Assembly: GCF_000308295.2 (NCBI RefSeq)
Contig: NZ_HG326652.1
Coordinates: 2,849,931 to 2,913,930 of the forward strand
Origin: Afipia birgiae 34632
GTDB lineage: Bacteria; Pseudomonadota; Alphaproteobacteria; Rhizobiales; Xanthobacteraceae
DNA: 64,000 bases
Direction of reading: 5' to 3'
Each line of letters opens with the position of its first letter. Within the stretch, counting starts at the first letter, position 1. The notes under the pieces are model-generated. The model searched no databases. It was given only the letters and a program-made list of their open reading frames with translations, and was not told where the DNA came from. The position numbers were made by a program, and so were the translations under genes. Shown here one piece after another: positions 42,624 through 51,748 of the stretch.

Positions 42624-43622
42624 ATGCTCAAACAAGAACTCACCCGTCGGCGCATGATCGTCATTGCTGCGAGCGCCGCCGGATCGACATTTCTGACTGG
42701 CGGCCGAGTGGCCGCGACGGACGAATCTGTGCGCTGGCGCGGATCAGCGCTCGGGGCGCAGGTGTCGATCGATATCCATCACTCAGACCGCGCAGAGGCC
42801 CAACGGCTGGTTTACAGATGTGTCCTAGATGTACGGCGGCTGGAGCAGCAGTTCAGCCTGTACCGGACCGATTCAGCGATCTCAAAGCTCAATCGCACCG
42901 GCATCCTCGTTTCTCCCAGCACTGAGATGGTCGCACTGTTGAAGTCCGCGTTGCGGTTCGCGAGTGTGACCGACGGCGCGTTCGATCCGACGGTCCAGCC
43001 GCTTTGGCAGCTTTACGCCGAACACTTCTCTTCGGACGAACCGCACCCCGCCGGCCCGTCGGCGCAAAAGCTGGCTGAGACGCTCGCGAAGGTTGGCCAT
43101 AGCGGCTTGTTGGTTAGTGACGACCGCGTGGCGCTCGTCAAGCCCGGCGCCGCGATCACGCTGAACGGCATCGCACAAGGATACGCCACTGACCGCGTTG
43201 TGGATATTTTGCGCGGATCGGGGTTATCAACGACGCTCGTCAATATGGGCGAGATACGCGCGATCGCAGCTAGACCGGATGGGACACCATGGCGCGTCGG
43301 ACTAGCCGATCCGGACGAGGCCGGTGCGCTCACGGAAACCATCGATCTTGTCGATCGCGCGGTTGCGACCACCGCCGGAGCGGGTTTCCGTTTCGACACG
43401 GCGGGTCGGTTCAATCATCTGTTCAACCCAAGGACTGGACGCAGTCCCGCCCTGTACCGCACGGTCAGCGTGATCGCTCCGACCGCAACCGAAGCCGACG
43501 CGCTTTCGACGGCTTTCAGCCTGATGCCGGCATCTCGGATCGCCGACGTTGTTGCGGTTCGGTCGGGTACGCAAGCTCGGCTGATCACTGCAGACGGACG
43601 TTCGTGCGTGTACGGCGCATGA
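42624..43622 (+). CDS. nosX: NosX, ApbE-type FMN transferase
   Basis: A 332-residue periplasmic flavin transferase with a twin-arginine-like signal (TRRRMIVIAASAAGS). It has the ApbE features SLYRTDSAISKLN near residue 80, DPTVQPLW near 115, ITLNGIAQGYATDRVVD near 175 and NHLFNPRTG near 260. It attaches FMN covalently to the Thr of the SGATVT motif of NosR. ATG 42624 follows GAGGAA. It closes the nosRZDFYLX set. Confidence 0.95.
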   Translation: MLKQELTRRRMIVIAASAAGSTFLTGGRVAATDESVRWRGSALGAQVSIDIHHSDRAEAQRLVYRCVLDVRRLEQQFSLYRTDSAISKLNRTGILVSPSTEMVALLKSALRFASVTDGAFDPTVQPLWQLYAEHFSSDEPHPAGPSAQKLAETLAKVGHSGLLVSDDRVALVKPGAAITLNGIAQGYATDRVVDILRGSGLSTTLVNMGEIRAIAARPDGTPWRVGLADPDEAGALTETIDLVDRAVATTAGAGFRFDTAGRFNHLFNPRTGRSPALYRTVSVIAPTATEADALSTAFSLMPASRIADVVAVRSGTQARLITADGRSCVYGA

Positions 43623-43716
43623 CGACGGTCGCCCGACATCTGAACTCAAAGTCGGATATGAACTAAACGCGAAGTGTTGAGTTTTTGAATGGCGAACGTG
43701 AAAAGAGGAGAATGGA

Positions 43717-44100
43717 ATGCGAGAATTGTTGTTCATTGCGCTGTTGGCAGTTGTGTGCTCGGGTGAAGTAAGGGCTCAGGACGCCGCCGCGGGCGAGAAG
43801 ATTTTCGCCGTCTGCAAAGCCTGTCACCAGATCGGTGAGAACGCGAAGAACGTCGTCGGACCGACTCTCAACGGCCTCATAGGCCGCAAAGCTGGCAGCG
43901 TGCCGGGCTACGCATATTCTATCGCGAACAAGGACTCCGGTACCACTTGGGACGAGTCGACCTTCCGCGAATACATCAAGGATCCCAAGGCCAAGATTCC
44001 GGGCACAAAGATGATCTACGCCGGATTGAAGGATGAACAAAGAACCACTGACTTGATCGCGTTCCTGAAGCAGTTCGACGCCGACGGCAAAAAGAAGTAG
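43717..44100 (+). CDS. Periplasmic class I cytochrome c (cytochrome c2/c550-like)
   Basis: A 127-residue monohaem cytochrome with signal peptide ending VRAQ. The haem motif CKACH lies near residue 33 and the distal Met ligand in GTKMIYAGL near 96. It follows nosX after 94 bases, with its own AGAGGAG ribosome-binding site, and is followed by a hairpin. It probably donates electrons to NosZ or to the cbb3 oxidase encoded on the other strand next door. Confidence 0.93.
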   Translation: MRELLFIALLAVVCSGEVRAQDAAAGEKIFAVCKACHQIGENAKNVVGPTLNGLIGRKAGSVPGYAYSIANKDSGTTWDESTFREYIKDPKAKIPGTKMIYAGLKDEQRTTDLIAFLKQFDADGKKK

Positions 44101-44144
44101 TGGCTGTTCTAAAATGTAGTTTCTTTAATTTGTAACCGAAAGGA

Positions 44145-44184
44145 GACTCGGGCCCGAAAAGACAAGCTTTCCAGGCCCCGAGTC
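44145..44184. terminator. Hairpin after the cytochrome c gene
   Basis: GACTCGGG pairs with CCCCGAGTC around a 23-base loop that contains a further GGCC/GGCC pairing possibility. There is no long T tract. It lies between the nos operon and the convergent fix cluster and could act in both directions. Confidence 0.5.
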
Positions 44185-44186
44185 AT

Positions 44187-44670
44187 TTAGGAGATGTAAA
44201 CGAGTTCACAGACGAAAGCGTAGGAATCGGAATTTGTAACTGAGAGCTTGAGAAACTCCTGCGGAACGGGCTTTCCTTCAGAACCGAAGGACCAGCGAAT
44301 TCTGCAACTCCACGGATGGTCTCGTTCGGCAGAGCAAAGTCGCACGCGCGCGCCCAATAGCGCCGTAGCGGGCGGACGACTTTTGCGTCGCAACCGGTAA
44401 TTCCCGGTGGAGGTAAAGGCAAACTGAAACATCACGTCAGTTGCGAGGCCACGATCGGACTTTATTTTGTAAACGAGAATCTCAGAAACGCACTCAGAAC
44501 AAGGCTTCCTGTGACTCGCTTGTTAGACGAAATTTGCAACTTTGATCTTGCGCAGCCCGCCAGAGAAGTCGCTCTGCAGACTATCTGAGACAGACAAAAC
44601 GGCCCGCGCCTGCGTGTGAAAAGGAGCGTCGTGAAACTACACTGTGTCCGTGTGCTGATCGATAGGTTAA
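44187..44670. other. Gene-poor stretch with two degenerate related segments
   Basis: On the minus strand two short pieces, GKPVPQEFLKLSVTN (about 44230-44280) and GSLVLSAFLRFSFTK (about 44465-44515), align with each other at DNA level (TTTGTAA..GAGA..T.AGAAAC). They look like the decayed 3' ends of two copies of one small gene. No intact frame is present. Confidence 0.35.
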
Positions 44671-44679
44671 CGAAACCGA

Positions 44680-44835
44680 TCAACTCAGCGGTTCGTCCTC
44701 TTCCTGATGAAGAATGCGCTCCGCCGCGCCATCGAGATCTTCGTATTGCCCGCTTCCAAGCGACCATATGAAGGCCAAGAGGCCCGTGAGCCCGAGAGCG
44801 ATCGCAATCGGTATGAGATAGTAGTAGTCGGTCAT
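44680..44835 (-). CDS. fixS: FixS/CcoS, small cbb3-oxidase assembly protein
   Basis: A 51-residue protein, MTDYYYLIPIAIALGLTGL onward, with one membrane helix and an acidic tail ending HQEEDEPLS. That is the standard form of CcoS, needed to insert haem and copper into cbb3 oxidase subunit I. The helix is followed by the family segment WSLGSGQYEDLDGAAERIL. Its ATG overlaps the fixI stop codon (ATGA). It is the last gene of the leftward fix cluster. Confidence 0.93.
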   Translation of the reverse strand: MTDYYYLIPIAIALGLTGLLAFIWSLGSGQYEDLDGAAERILHQEEDEPLS

Positions 44836-47081
44836 TCGGCTGCCTCGACGAGGCGAACGGCCTGTGCGGTTTCCTTCTTGGGCGATGCTCGTCCCGCGAT
44901 TCCGGAAAGACGGAGCGCGTTCAGAACAACAAGAATGGAGGAGCCGGACATCGCAACCGCGGCGACCAACGGGGTTACGTAACCCGCCACGGCCACCGGC
45001 ACCGCAATGACATTGTATGCGACCGCCAGCATCAGATTCTCATGTACGAGTCGCTTCGACCGTCGCGCAATTCGCACGGCCAGCGGAACCGCGATCAAGC
45101 TCTCCTGAAGAAACACGACGTCCGCGGCCTGCCGTCCGACATCCGCGGCAGACGATGGCGCGATGGAAGCATGAGCCGCGGCAAGGGCCGGAGCGTCGTT
45201 CAAGCCGTCTCCGACCATCAATACCTTGCGGCCAGCGGCACGCAGGTCGATGATCCGCGCCACCTTGTCACTCGGCATCAATTCCGCAGTCGCGTCGATT
45301 CCAAGGAGTCGGCCGAGCCGCTGAACCCGCGCCTCACTGTCTCCCGAAACGATTTCCACATCCAGTCCTTCGCTGGTCAGCGCCCCGACCGCGTCTTCCG
45401 CGCCCGGGCGCATCCGGTCGTGAAAATCGAAAGTAGCGATGATGCGGCCTGCCCTGGACAGGACGACGGACGATTCTTCGGCGGCATCCTGCTGCGAAGC
45501 CCAGGACGGCCGCCCCAGCTTGATCACGTCAGCGCCAAAACGCGCCTCCAGCCCCAATCCCGGGCGCTCGATAATCCCATCGAGCGATAGCGCTCCGTCA
45601 GGGACCAAAGCCTGCGCGATCGCGCGTGAATACGGATGAGATGAACGAGATGCGAGCGCCGCCGCGATGGATAGCGCCTGCTGATCGCCGGTGCGGACAA
45701 CCAGTTGCGGATCTCCCGCCGTGAGCGTCCCCGTCTTGTCGAGCAGGACCGTGTCGATCTCAGCGAGCTTCTCCAGCGCACCGCCGTCCTTCACCATCAC
45801 ACCCGCTTCGAACAGGCGCCGCGACGCCACGACCTGAACCATCGGCACGGCCAGACCAAGCGCGCAGGGGCAAGTGATGATCAGCACAGCGATCGCAATC
45901 GTGATCGCGCGATGGAAATCCCCGGTCGCAAACCACCAGCCGGCAAAAGCTGCAAGAGCCGTAAGATGCACCACGGGCGCATACATCGCCGCCGCACGGT
46001 CCGCGATCCGGCGGTATGCCGAGCGCCCCTGCTCCGCAGCCTCCATCAACCGCACCATTTCCGCGAGGAATGAGTCGCTCGCGTTTGCATTGGCCACGAC
46101 CGTCAGCGGTCCCGTCAGGTTCAGCGAGCCGGCGCGAAGAAGCGAGCCGATTTCCGCCGCCTGCGGCCCACTTTCCCCCGAGACAATGGAAACATCGATA
46201 TCGGAAACGCCCTGTTTCACCGTGGCGTCGACCGGAACGCGGTCTCCGGCCGCGACAAGCAGCAACATTCCCGGCCTGACCTCGGCAACAGGGATAAACG
46301 TATGACCTCCGTCGTCGCCCGCGAGCCGGGCGACGCGCGCGCCGAGCCGCGCCAGCCCCGTGACAGCGCTACGCGCCCGTTCCCGCATCATGTGATCGAG
46401 CGTGCGGCCGATCAGCAGAAAGAAGAGCAGCGATATTGCCGCATCGAAATAGGCGTGCGGCCCGCGAACGACCGTCTCGTACAGGCTGAGGGCGAAAGCC
46501 AGCAGGACGCCGATCGAGATCGGAACATCCATGTTGGTGCGTCCATGCCGCAAACTCCGCCAGGCCGAGCGGAAGAAGACGCAGCCTGAATAGGCGAGCG
46601 CGGGAAGTGCAATGAACGCGGACAACAAGTGAAAGAGATTACGGGACTCGGCATCTGCGCCCGACCATATCGATACCGACAACAGCATGATGTTGCTTGA
46701 CGCGAAACCGCTGACGGCGAGTGCCTTGATCAACTCGGAGAAGACCGGATCGCCTTGCGAGGATTCCACATCGAACAGATGCGCGTCGAAACCTGCGCCC
46801 TTCAACGTCTCGATGAACGCCGGAACCGGCTCGGAGCCACGCCAGCGGACAGTCACCCGCTTCGTCGAAAGATTGACGCGGGCATGCTCCACACCCGGCA
46901 GATTAGAGAGTTCACGCTCGATCGTCGCCATGCACGCGCCGCAGTAAACGCCGGGTACCGACAGATCCGTCTGCCGTAACCCGCCGCCCGCGTCGCGGCT
47001 CGCCAGCCGAATCTCTTCTCCGATCGCACCGGATCCGGCGGCTATCGCAGCAACCACCAGACCTGTGTCGCAACAACTCAT
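44832..47081 (-). CDS. fixI: FixI/CcoI, copper-transporting P1B-type ATPase for cbb3 oxidase
   Basis: A 749-residue P-type ATPase. An N-terminal heavy-metal domain has GVYCGACMATIE near 45. The membrane CPC motif is in TCPCALGLAVP near 420, the phosphorylation site in DKTGTLT near 462 and the hinge in GDGLNDAPAL near 650. The family moves Cu+ to the periplasm for cbb3 oxidase assembly. ATG 47081 (MSCCDTG) is preferred to the longer frame at 47144. It follows the DUF2189 gene by 13 bases and is coupled to fixS. Confidence 0.95.
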   Translation of the reverse strand: MSCCDTGLVVAAIAAGSGAIGEEIRLASRDAGGGLRQTDLSVPGVYCGACMATIERELSNLPGVEHARVNLSTKRVTVRWRGSEPVPAFIETLKGAGFDAHLFDVESSQGDPVFSELIKALAVSGFASSNIMLLSVSIWSGADAESRNLFHLLSAFIALPALAYSGCVFFRSAWRSLRHGRTNMDVPISIGVLLAFALSLYETVVRGPHAYFDAAISLLFFLLIGRTLDHMMRERARSAVTGLARLGARVARLAGDDGGHTFIPVAEVRPGMLLLVAAGDRVPVDATVKQGVSDIDVSIVSGESGPQAAEIGSLLRAGSLNLTGPLTVVANANASDSFLAEMVRLMEAAEQGRSAYRRIADRAAAMYAPVVHLTALAAFAGWWFATGDFHRAITIAIAVLIITCPCALGLAVPMVQVVASRRLFEAGVMVKDGGALEKLAEIDTVLLDKTGTLTAGDPQLVVRTGDQQALSIAAALASRSSHPYSRAIAQALVPDGALSLDGIIERPGLGLEARFGADVIKLGRPSWASQQDAAEESSVVLSRAGRIIATFDFHDRMRPGAEDAVGALTSEGLDVEIVSGDSEARVQRLGRLLGIDATAELMPSDKVARIIDLRAAGRKVLMVGDGLNDAPALAAAHASIAPSSAADVGRQAADVVFLQESLIAVPLAVRIARRSKRLVHENLMLAVAYNVIAVPVAVAGYVTPLVAAVAMSGSSILVVLNALRLSGIAGRASPKKETAQAVRLVEAAE

Positions 47082-47094
47082 GGCGCTCCTCCGA

Positions 47095-47889
47095 TCAGAC
47101 CGGATGCTCTCCACACATTGTGCGGTAGGAATGCCAGGTCGCATGACCGAGCACGGGAAAGACGACGATCATTCCCAGCAGTCCCGTCGCAAGACCCAAA
47201 ACGATAAGAGCCAGCATGATCGCTGCCCATGTCAGCATCACGGGCAGATTGTGCCACACCAGCGCCATGCTCGTCCCCATCGCCGTCAAGGCATCGACCC
47301 GTTGGTCGAGCAGCATCGGTATCGAAAATGCGCTGACAGCAAACGCGAAGGCCGAGAACAGGCCTCCCACCGCGCTGCCGACAAGCAGCATGGCGTAGCC
47401 GGTTCCGGTCGTCAGCAGCATCGCTACGATGTGATCGAGGCCAGGAAATGGCCGCACGCCGAAGAACAGCGCATAGATGATGACAGCAGCCCGCATCCAC
47501 ACTAGCGTCAGCATGACCAGCAATGCGCCGGCAAACAGCACTTGCCCGCCGGACTTCGGCTTGACCAGCATCATGTTGAGTAGGCTCACAGGCCGTCCTT
47601 CGGAAATCCGCTTGCTCTTCTCATAGAGTCCGATGCCGAGGATCGGCCCCATCACCATGAAGCCGGCGAACGCCGGAAACAGAATGTAGTCCCAGCCAAA
47701 GACGAACAGGCCGACGGTGGTGATCACCGACACGAGATAAACCAGCAAGCCGTATCCGAGACTTGCTCCAGGGTTGACCTTGAAGTCCTTCCAGCCGGCC
47801 GACAGCCATTGCAGCGCCGCCGCATTCGGGACATCGCGCTTCCAGGGCTTCGCTCGGGGCAGCGGTGGAACCAGAACAGGGATAGCCAT
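47095..47889 (-). CDS. DUF2189 membrane protein in the cbb3 cluster
   Basis: A 264-residue protein with about six membrane helices. Family-like features are AALQWLSAGWKDFKVNPGASLGYGLL near residue 25 (split here by the reading) and GPILGIGLYEKSKRISEGRP near 90. DUF2189 proteins are frequent near cytochrome oxidase genes but their function is unknown. ATG 47889 follows GAGG. It occupies the place where fixG and fixH stand in typical fixGHIS operons. Confidence 0.88.
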   Translation of the reverse strand: MAIPVLVPPLPRAKPWKRDVPNAAALQWLSAGWKDFKVNPGASLGYGLLVYLVSVITTVGLFVFGWDYILFPAFAGFMVMGPILGIGLYEKSKRISEGRPVSLLNMMLVKPKSGGQVLFAGALLVMLTLVWMRAAVIIYALFFGVRPFPGLDHIVAMLLTTGTGYAMLLVGSAVGGLFSAFAFAVSAFSIPMLLDQRVDALTAMGTSMALVWHNLPVMLTWAAIMLALIVLGLATGLLGMIVVFPVLGHATWHSYRTMCGEHPV

Positions 47890-47899
47890 GATCTCGGCC

Positions 47900-48112
47900 T
47901 CAACGTGTTTGCGGATTGCACGACGAGCGCGCGGCTCCGAATCGCGCCTGGTCCGGCGCAGTTTCACCGGGGCGCACATGAGCGACGCATTCCGGCTGCG
48001 ACATGATCGCGACATAGACCAGATGCGCGTTGGCCCCGATCACCAGAAGCAACCCGGCACAGACCGCGAGCCAGAGGACAGCCTTCGGTGATCGGAGCGT
48101 GATCCGGTTCAT
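47900..48112 (-). CDS. Small membrane protein after fixP
   Basis: A 70-residue protein with one N-terminal membrane helix (VLWLAVCAGLLLVIGANAHLVYVAI) and a short periplasmic-looking tail with two cysteines (PECVAHVR, SSCNPQ). The ATG overlaps the fixP stop codon (ATGA). Its position is where fixH might be expected, and it may be a very shortened functional analogue; no similarity to FixH can be claimed. Confidence 0.75.
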   Translation of the reverse strand: MNRITLRSPKAVLWLAVCAGLLLVIGANAHLVYVAIMSQPECVAHVRPGETAPDQARFGAARSSCNPQTR

Positions 48113-48990
48113 CGCGCGGCCCTCGGCAGGTCGGTCAGATAAAGCGCCAGAATCTTGCGATCGAGAGCGGACAGGCGCTCCTCCCAGGTCGGCATCTTTC
48201 CCTGCCGCCCGCTCCAGACCGTCGAAGAGACCGATTGCAGATCGCCACCGTAAATCCAGAAGTGGTCGGTGAGGTCCGGCGCGCCCATCTCGGTCTTTCC
48301 CTTGCCGTCGTCGCCGTGACAGGCGGCGCAATTCGCTGCGAACACCGCCTTGCCGGCATCGAGTCTGGGCGCCGGCGTATTTTGCGCGACCTCCAGATCG
48401 GACAGGCTCCGCACATAATCGACGACGTCATCGACTTCCTTCGGCTTCAGAATTCCATCGCGGCCGAAAGCCATCATCTGCGAGGCGCGGCTGTCCTTGT
48501 GCGACGAATTAATCCCGACGCGGATCGTCTCCGCCACCGTCGCCGGATCGCCACCCCACAGCCACGACGCCGTCGTCAGGCTTGGATATCCTTTTGAGCC
48601 TTGCGCGGTCGAACCGTGACAGGCCGCGCAATTGTCGCGGAACAACGTCTGACCTGTCTGCCGAACGATCCGCATCAGCTTGGGATCCTTCCGGATGTCA
48701 TCATAGCTCTTCGCCTCGATCTGGTCGCTCCACACCTTTCGTTCCGCTGCGGTCTCCCGCAGATCGGCTTCGAGGCTGGTGCGCTGGTCGATGCCAAGCA
48801 ACCCTTTCGTGAACGTCACCCCGATCGGCCAGGCTGGCATCAGAATCCAGTACCCGACGCTGAATAGCGCTGTCGCAATCAGGAACAGGTAGACCGCGCG
48901 CGGGACGGGCGTGTTGAGTTCCTTGATCCCGCTCCACTCGTGACCGGTCGTCAGATATCCCGTGTGCGGGTCGCGTTCCTCTACCGCCAT
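48109..48990 (-). CDS. fixP: FixP/CcoP, dihaem cytochrome c subunit of cbb3 oxidase
   Basis: A 293-residue subunit with one N-terminal membrane helix (AVYLFLIATALFSVGYWIL) and two c-type haem domains: CAACHG near residue 118 and CAACHG near 212, each with a downstream Met. The opening DPHTGYLTTGHEWSGIKELNTP is the CcoP hallmark. It passes electrons from bc1 or soluble cytochromes to FixO and FixN. It overlaps fixQ by ten bases. Confidence 0.96.
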   Translation of the reverse strand: MAVEERDPHTGYLTTGHEWSGIKELNTPVPRAVYLFLIATALFSVGYWILMPAWPIGVTFTKGLLGIDQRTSLEADLRETAAERKVWSDQIEAKSYDDIRKDPKLMRIVRQTGQTLFRDNCAACHGSTAQGSKGYPSLTTASWLWGGDPATVAETIRVGINSSHKDSRASQMMAFGRDGILKPKEVDDVVDYVRSLSDLEVAQNTPAPRLDAGKAVFAANCAACHGDDGKGKTEMGAPDLTDHFWIYGGDLQSVSSTVWSGRQGKMPTWEERLSALDRKILALYLTDLPRAAR

Positions 48991-49169
48991 GATTCATCCT
49001 TCGACGGCTTGTCCTCGTTGCCGAGGATCGATTGCGCAGCCGCGTCGAACTGCTTGCGGTTTGAGGGCCAATACGCATAGGCGACAATCACCGCCGACAT
49101 TGCGATCAGATAAAACAAACCGAAGGACTTTGAGAACCAAACCGTGAAATCGTGATCAATCGGCATCAT
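48981..49169 (-). CDS. fixQ: FixQ/CcoQ, small subunit of cbb3 oxidase
   Basis: A 62-residue protein with a single membrane helix (GLFYLIAMSAVIVAYAYW) and a charged tail, the standard CcoQ form that stabilises the oxidase complex. Its ATG overlaps the fixO stop codon and its end overlaps fixP, as in other fixNOQP operons. Confidence 0.92.
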   Translation of the reverse strand: MMPIDHDFTVWFSKSFGLFYLIAMSAVIVAYAYWPSNRKQFDAAAQSILGNEDKPSKDESWR

Positions 49170-49903
49170 TGTGCTCCCGAGGCTGCGGTCTTGTGCGCGG
49201 CATCCGTCAGCTTTCCGAGAATCTGCAGATAGGCGACAAGCGCGTCCATCTCCGTCAATTCACCGGGGCGGCCATCGAAGGCGCGGACGTTCGTGGCCTC
49301 GCCGTATCGCTTGACTACGCCCTCGGCTCGTGGGGAATCCGGAGCAGCCTGGCCGTATGCATCTGCAGCCGCGTTGGCGATCATCTCGTCCGTGTACGGA
49401 ACTCCAACCTTGCGAAGCGCCGCAAGATGTTTGCCGAGATCCTCGTTGCGCAGGGAATTGCGCCCAAGCCATGAGTAATGGGGCATGACCGACTCCGGCA
49501 CGACGTCGCGAGGATTGTTGAGATGCGCCACATGCCACTCATCCGAATACTTTCCACCCAGACGCGCGATATCCGGGCCCGTTCGTTTCGAGCCCCAAAG
49601 CATCGGGTGATCGTACTTGGACTCGACCGCAAGCGAGTACGGTCCATAGCGTTCGACTTCGTCACGAAGCGTGCGGATCATCTGGGAGTGGCAGGCGTAG
49701 CACCCCTCCCGAATGTAGATGTTGCGCCCGGCGACCTCGAGCGGCGTGTAGACGCGCATGTTCGGTGCCTCCTCCACTGTCTGATGGATCGTAAAGAGCG
49801 GCGCGATCTCAACGGCGCCGCCAATGCTTGCGACGCCGATGATCGCAAGGACGAGGCCGATGGCTTTCTTCTCGAGATTGTAGTGCAGACCAAAGAAACT
49901 CAT
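49166..49903 (-). CDS. fixO: FixO/CcoO, monohaem cytochrome c subunit of cbb3 oxidase
   Basis: A 245-residue membrane-anchored cytochrome. After an N-terminal helix (IGLVLAIIGVASIGGAVEI) come the family segments PLEVAGRNIYIREGCYACHSQM, containing the CxxCH haem site near residue 70, and LWGSKRTGPDIARLGGKYSD. It follows fixN by only a few bases. Confidence 0.96.
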   Translation of the reverse strand: MSFFGLHYNLEKKAIGLVLAIIGVASIGGAVEIAPLFTIHQTVEEAPNMRVYTPLEVAGRNIYIREGCYACHSQMIRTLRDEVERYGPYSLAVESKYDHPMLWGSKRTGPDIARLGGKYSDEWHVAHLNNPRDVVPESVMPHYSWLGRNSLRNEDLGKHLAALRKVGVPYTDEMIANAAADAYGQAAPDSPRAEGVVKRYGEATNVRAFDGRPGELTEMDALVAYLQILGKLTDAAHKTAASGAQ

Positions 49904-49904
49904 G

Positions 49905-51563
49905 TCATTCTCCTGGCTGCAGAACCGGAGTGGCCACGGGACGCGGCACCGGACGATCCATGGCGCGCTCCTCCTCCGGCTGATCCGCCGTGCGAATGGT
50001 CATCCAGATGTTGTAGCTGCCGATCAACGCACCGATCAAAAACATGAGGCCGCCGATCGCGCGCGCGATGTAATAGGGATGCATCGCCGTGACTGTTTCA
50101 GTGAACGAATAGGCGAGCGTGCCGCTGTCATTGTAGGTCCGCCACATCAACCCTTGGATGATGCCGGAATTCCACATCGCAAAGACGTAGACGAGCGTTC
50201 CGCCAAGCGCGAGCCAGAAGTGCGCCTCGACCAGCCGTGACGAATACATCTGTTGCCGCTTCCATAGCCACGGCACGGAGGCATAGATCGATCCGAACGT
50301 GATCATCGCGACCCAGCCAAGCGCGCCCGCATGCACGTGCCCGACGGTCCAGTCCGTATAGTGCGACAGCGAGTTCACCGAGCGGATCGCCATGAACGAG
50401 CCTTCAAACGTGGAGAGCCCGTAGAACACCGCCGCCATCATCATGAAACGCAGCGTTGCGTCGTCGCGCACCTTCTGCCAGGCGCCGTTCAGCGTCAGCA
50501 ACGCATTCCCTGCGGACGCCCACGACGGAACGAGGAGCATCACCGAGAAGGTCACGCCGAGCGTCTGAACCCAGTGCGGCAACGCCGTATAGTGCAAGTG
50601 GTGCGAACCCGCCCACATGTACATAAAGGTGATGCCCCAGAAACTGATGATGGACAGGCGGTAGGAAAAAATCGGGCGCCCGGCGCGGATCGGCAAGTAG
50701 TAGTACATCATGCCCAGAAAGCCGGACGTCAGGAAGAAAGCCACGGCGTTGTGGCCGTACCACCACTGCGTCATCGCATCCTGAACACCGGAAAAAGCCG
50801 AATAGCTCTTGGCGTGTCCGAGCGACACGGGCACGGCGAGGTTATTGACGATGTGCAGGATGGCGACGACTAGGATGAAGGCCATGTAGTACCAGTTGGA
50901 GACGTAGATGTGCGGCTCCTTGCGGCGGGCCAGCGTGCGTAGGTAGATCACGAAGTAGACGACCCAAACGATCACCAGCCAGATGTCCGCATACCACTCC
51001 GGCTCCGCGTATTCCTTCGACTGCGTGACACCCATGAGGTAGCCGGACGCAGCGATCACGCAGAACAAGTTGTATCCAAGCAGAACGAACCAGGGGCTTA
51101 TCTGATCGGGCAATCGCGCCCGCGAGGTCCGCTGGAGAACGTAGAACGAGGTCGCGATCAGGGCGTTGCCGCCAAAGCCGAAAATCACACCCGATGTGTG
51201 GACGGGGCGCAGCCGCCCGAAGCTCGACCACGCGGCATCGAATGTCAGGTCGGGATAGGCGAGCTGCCAGGCGACCCAGTCGCCGACGAACATGCCGACG
51301 ACGGCCCACACCATCGCAAGTACAATTCCGACCTTGGTGGGATCGTCGTAGTAGCGCTCGAGCCGATCCAATGACGGCTCCGGATCGTAATAACGCGAAA
51401 TGACGAGAAAGATGCCTGCCAGCGCAGCGATCATGACGATGGCGCCATGAACGCCCAATGGATCATCGTGTCCGACGACTGCCATAGCGAGGCCGCCCAC
51501 TGCCAAAAGCAGAAACAGAACGAGGGCGTTCTGACGCTCGGACTTTGTTAGCTGGGCAATCAT
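49905..51563 (-). CDS. fixN: FixN/CcoN, catalytic subunit I of cbb3-type cytochrome c oxidase
   Basis: A 552-residue haem-copper oxidase subunit with about twelve to fourteen membrane helices. Metal ligands are visible in RPVHTSGVIFGFGGNAL near 120, TQWWYGHNAVAFFLT near 270 and AGSHHLHYTALP near 325, plus TVGHVHAGALGW near 408. This high-affinity oxidase reduces oxygen at low tension and pumps protons. An FNR/FixK-type site lies about 75-87 bases upstream of the start, as expected for microaerobic induction. Confidence 0.97.
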   Translation of the reverse strand: MIAQLTKSERQNALVLFLLLAVGGLAMAVVGHDDPLGVHGAIVMIAALAGIFLVISRYYDPEPSLDRLERYYDDPTKVGIVLAMVWAVVGMFVGDWVAWQLAYPDLTFDAAWSSFGRLRPVHTSGVIFGFGGNALIATSFYVLQRTSRARLPDQISPWFVLLGYNLFCVIAASGYLMGVTQSKEYAEPEWYADIWLVIVWVVYFVIYLRTLARRKEPHIYVSNWYYMAFILVVAILHIVNNLAVPVSLGHAKSYSAFSGVQDAMTQWWYGHNAVAFFLTSGFLGMMYYYLPIRAGRPIFSYRLSIISFWGITFMYMWAGSHHLHYTALPHWVQTLGVTFSVMLLVPSWASAGNALLTLNGAWQKVRDDATLRFMMMAAVFYGLSTFEGSFMAIRSVNSLSHYTDWTVGHVHAGALGWVAMITFGSIYASVPWLWKRQQMYSSRLVEAHFWLALGGTLVYVFAMWNSGIIQGLMWRTYNDSGTLAYSFTETVTAMHPYYIARAIGGLMFLIGALIGSYNIWMTIRTADQPEEERAMDRPVPRPVATPVLQPGE

Positions 51564-51636
51564 CTATCTATCCTGATCATGAGGAAGCGGAATCGTCGCG
51601 GCGAAGACGGGATACCGGAAACAAAGCAGCTGCCTT

Positions 51637-51650
51637 TTGCTTAAACGCAA
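51637..51650. promoter_or_regulatory. FNR/FixK-type box upstream of fixN
   Basis: TTGCTTAAACGCAA has the TTG-N8-CAA core with a near-palindromic 5-4-5 layout. It lies about 80 bases before fixN, within the gap between nnrS and fixN, and allows a separate fixN promoter. Confidence 0.6.
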
Positions 51651-51748
51651 CGAACCAAACGGCGCAACTGGAGAAGTGCTGATCTGTCATCTCCCACTCG
51701 TTCCTGCGCATTGCGGACCAGCAGCAGGACATATCTCTGCGCGCGCTG

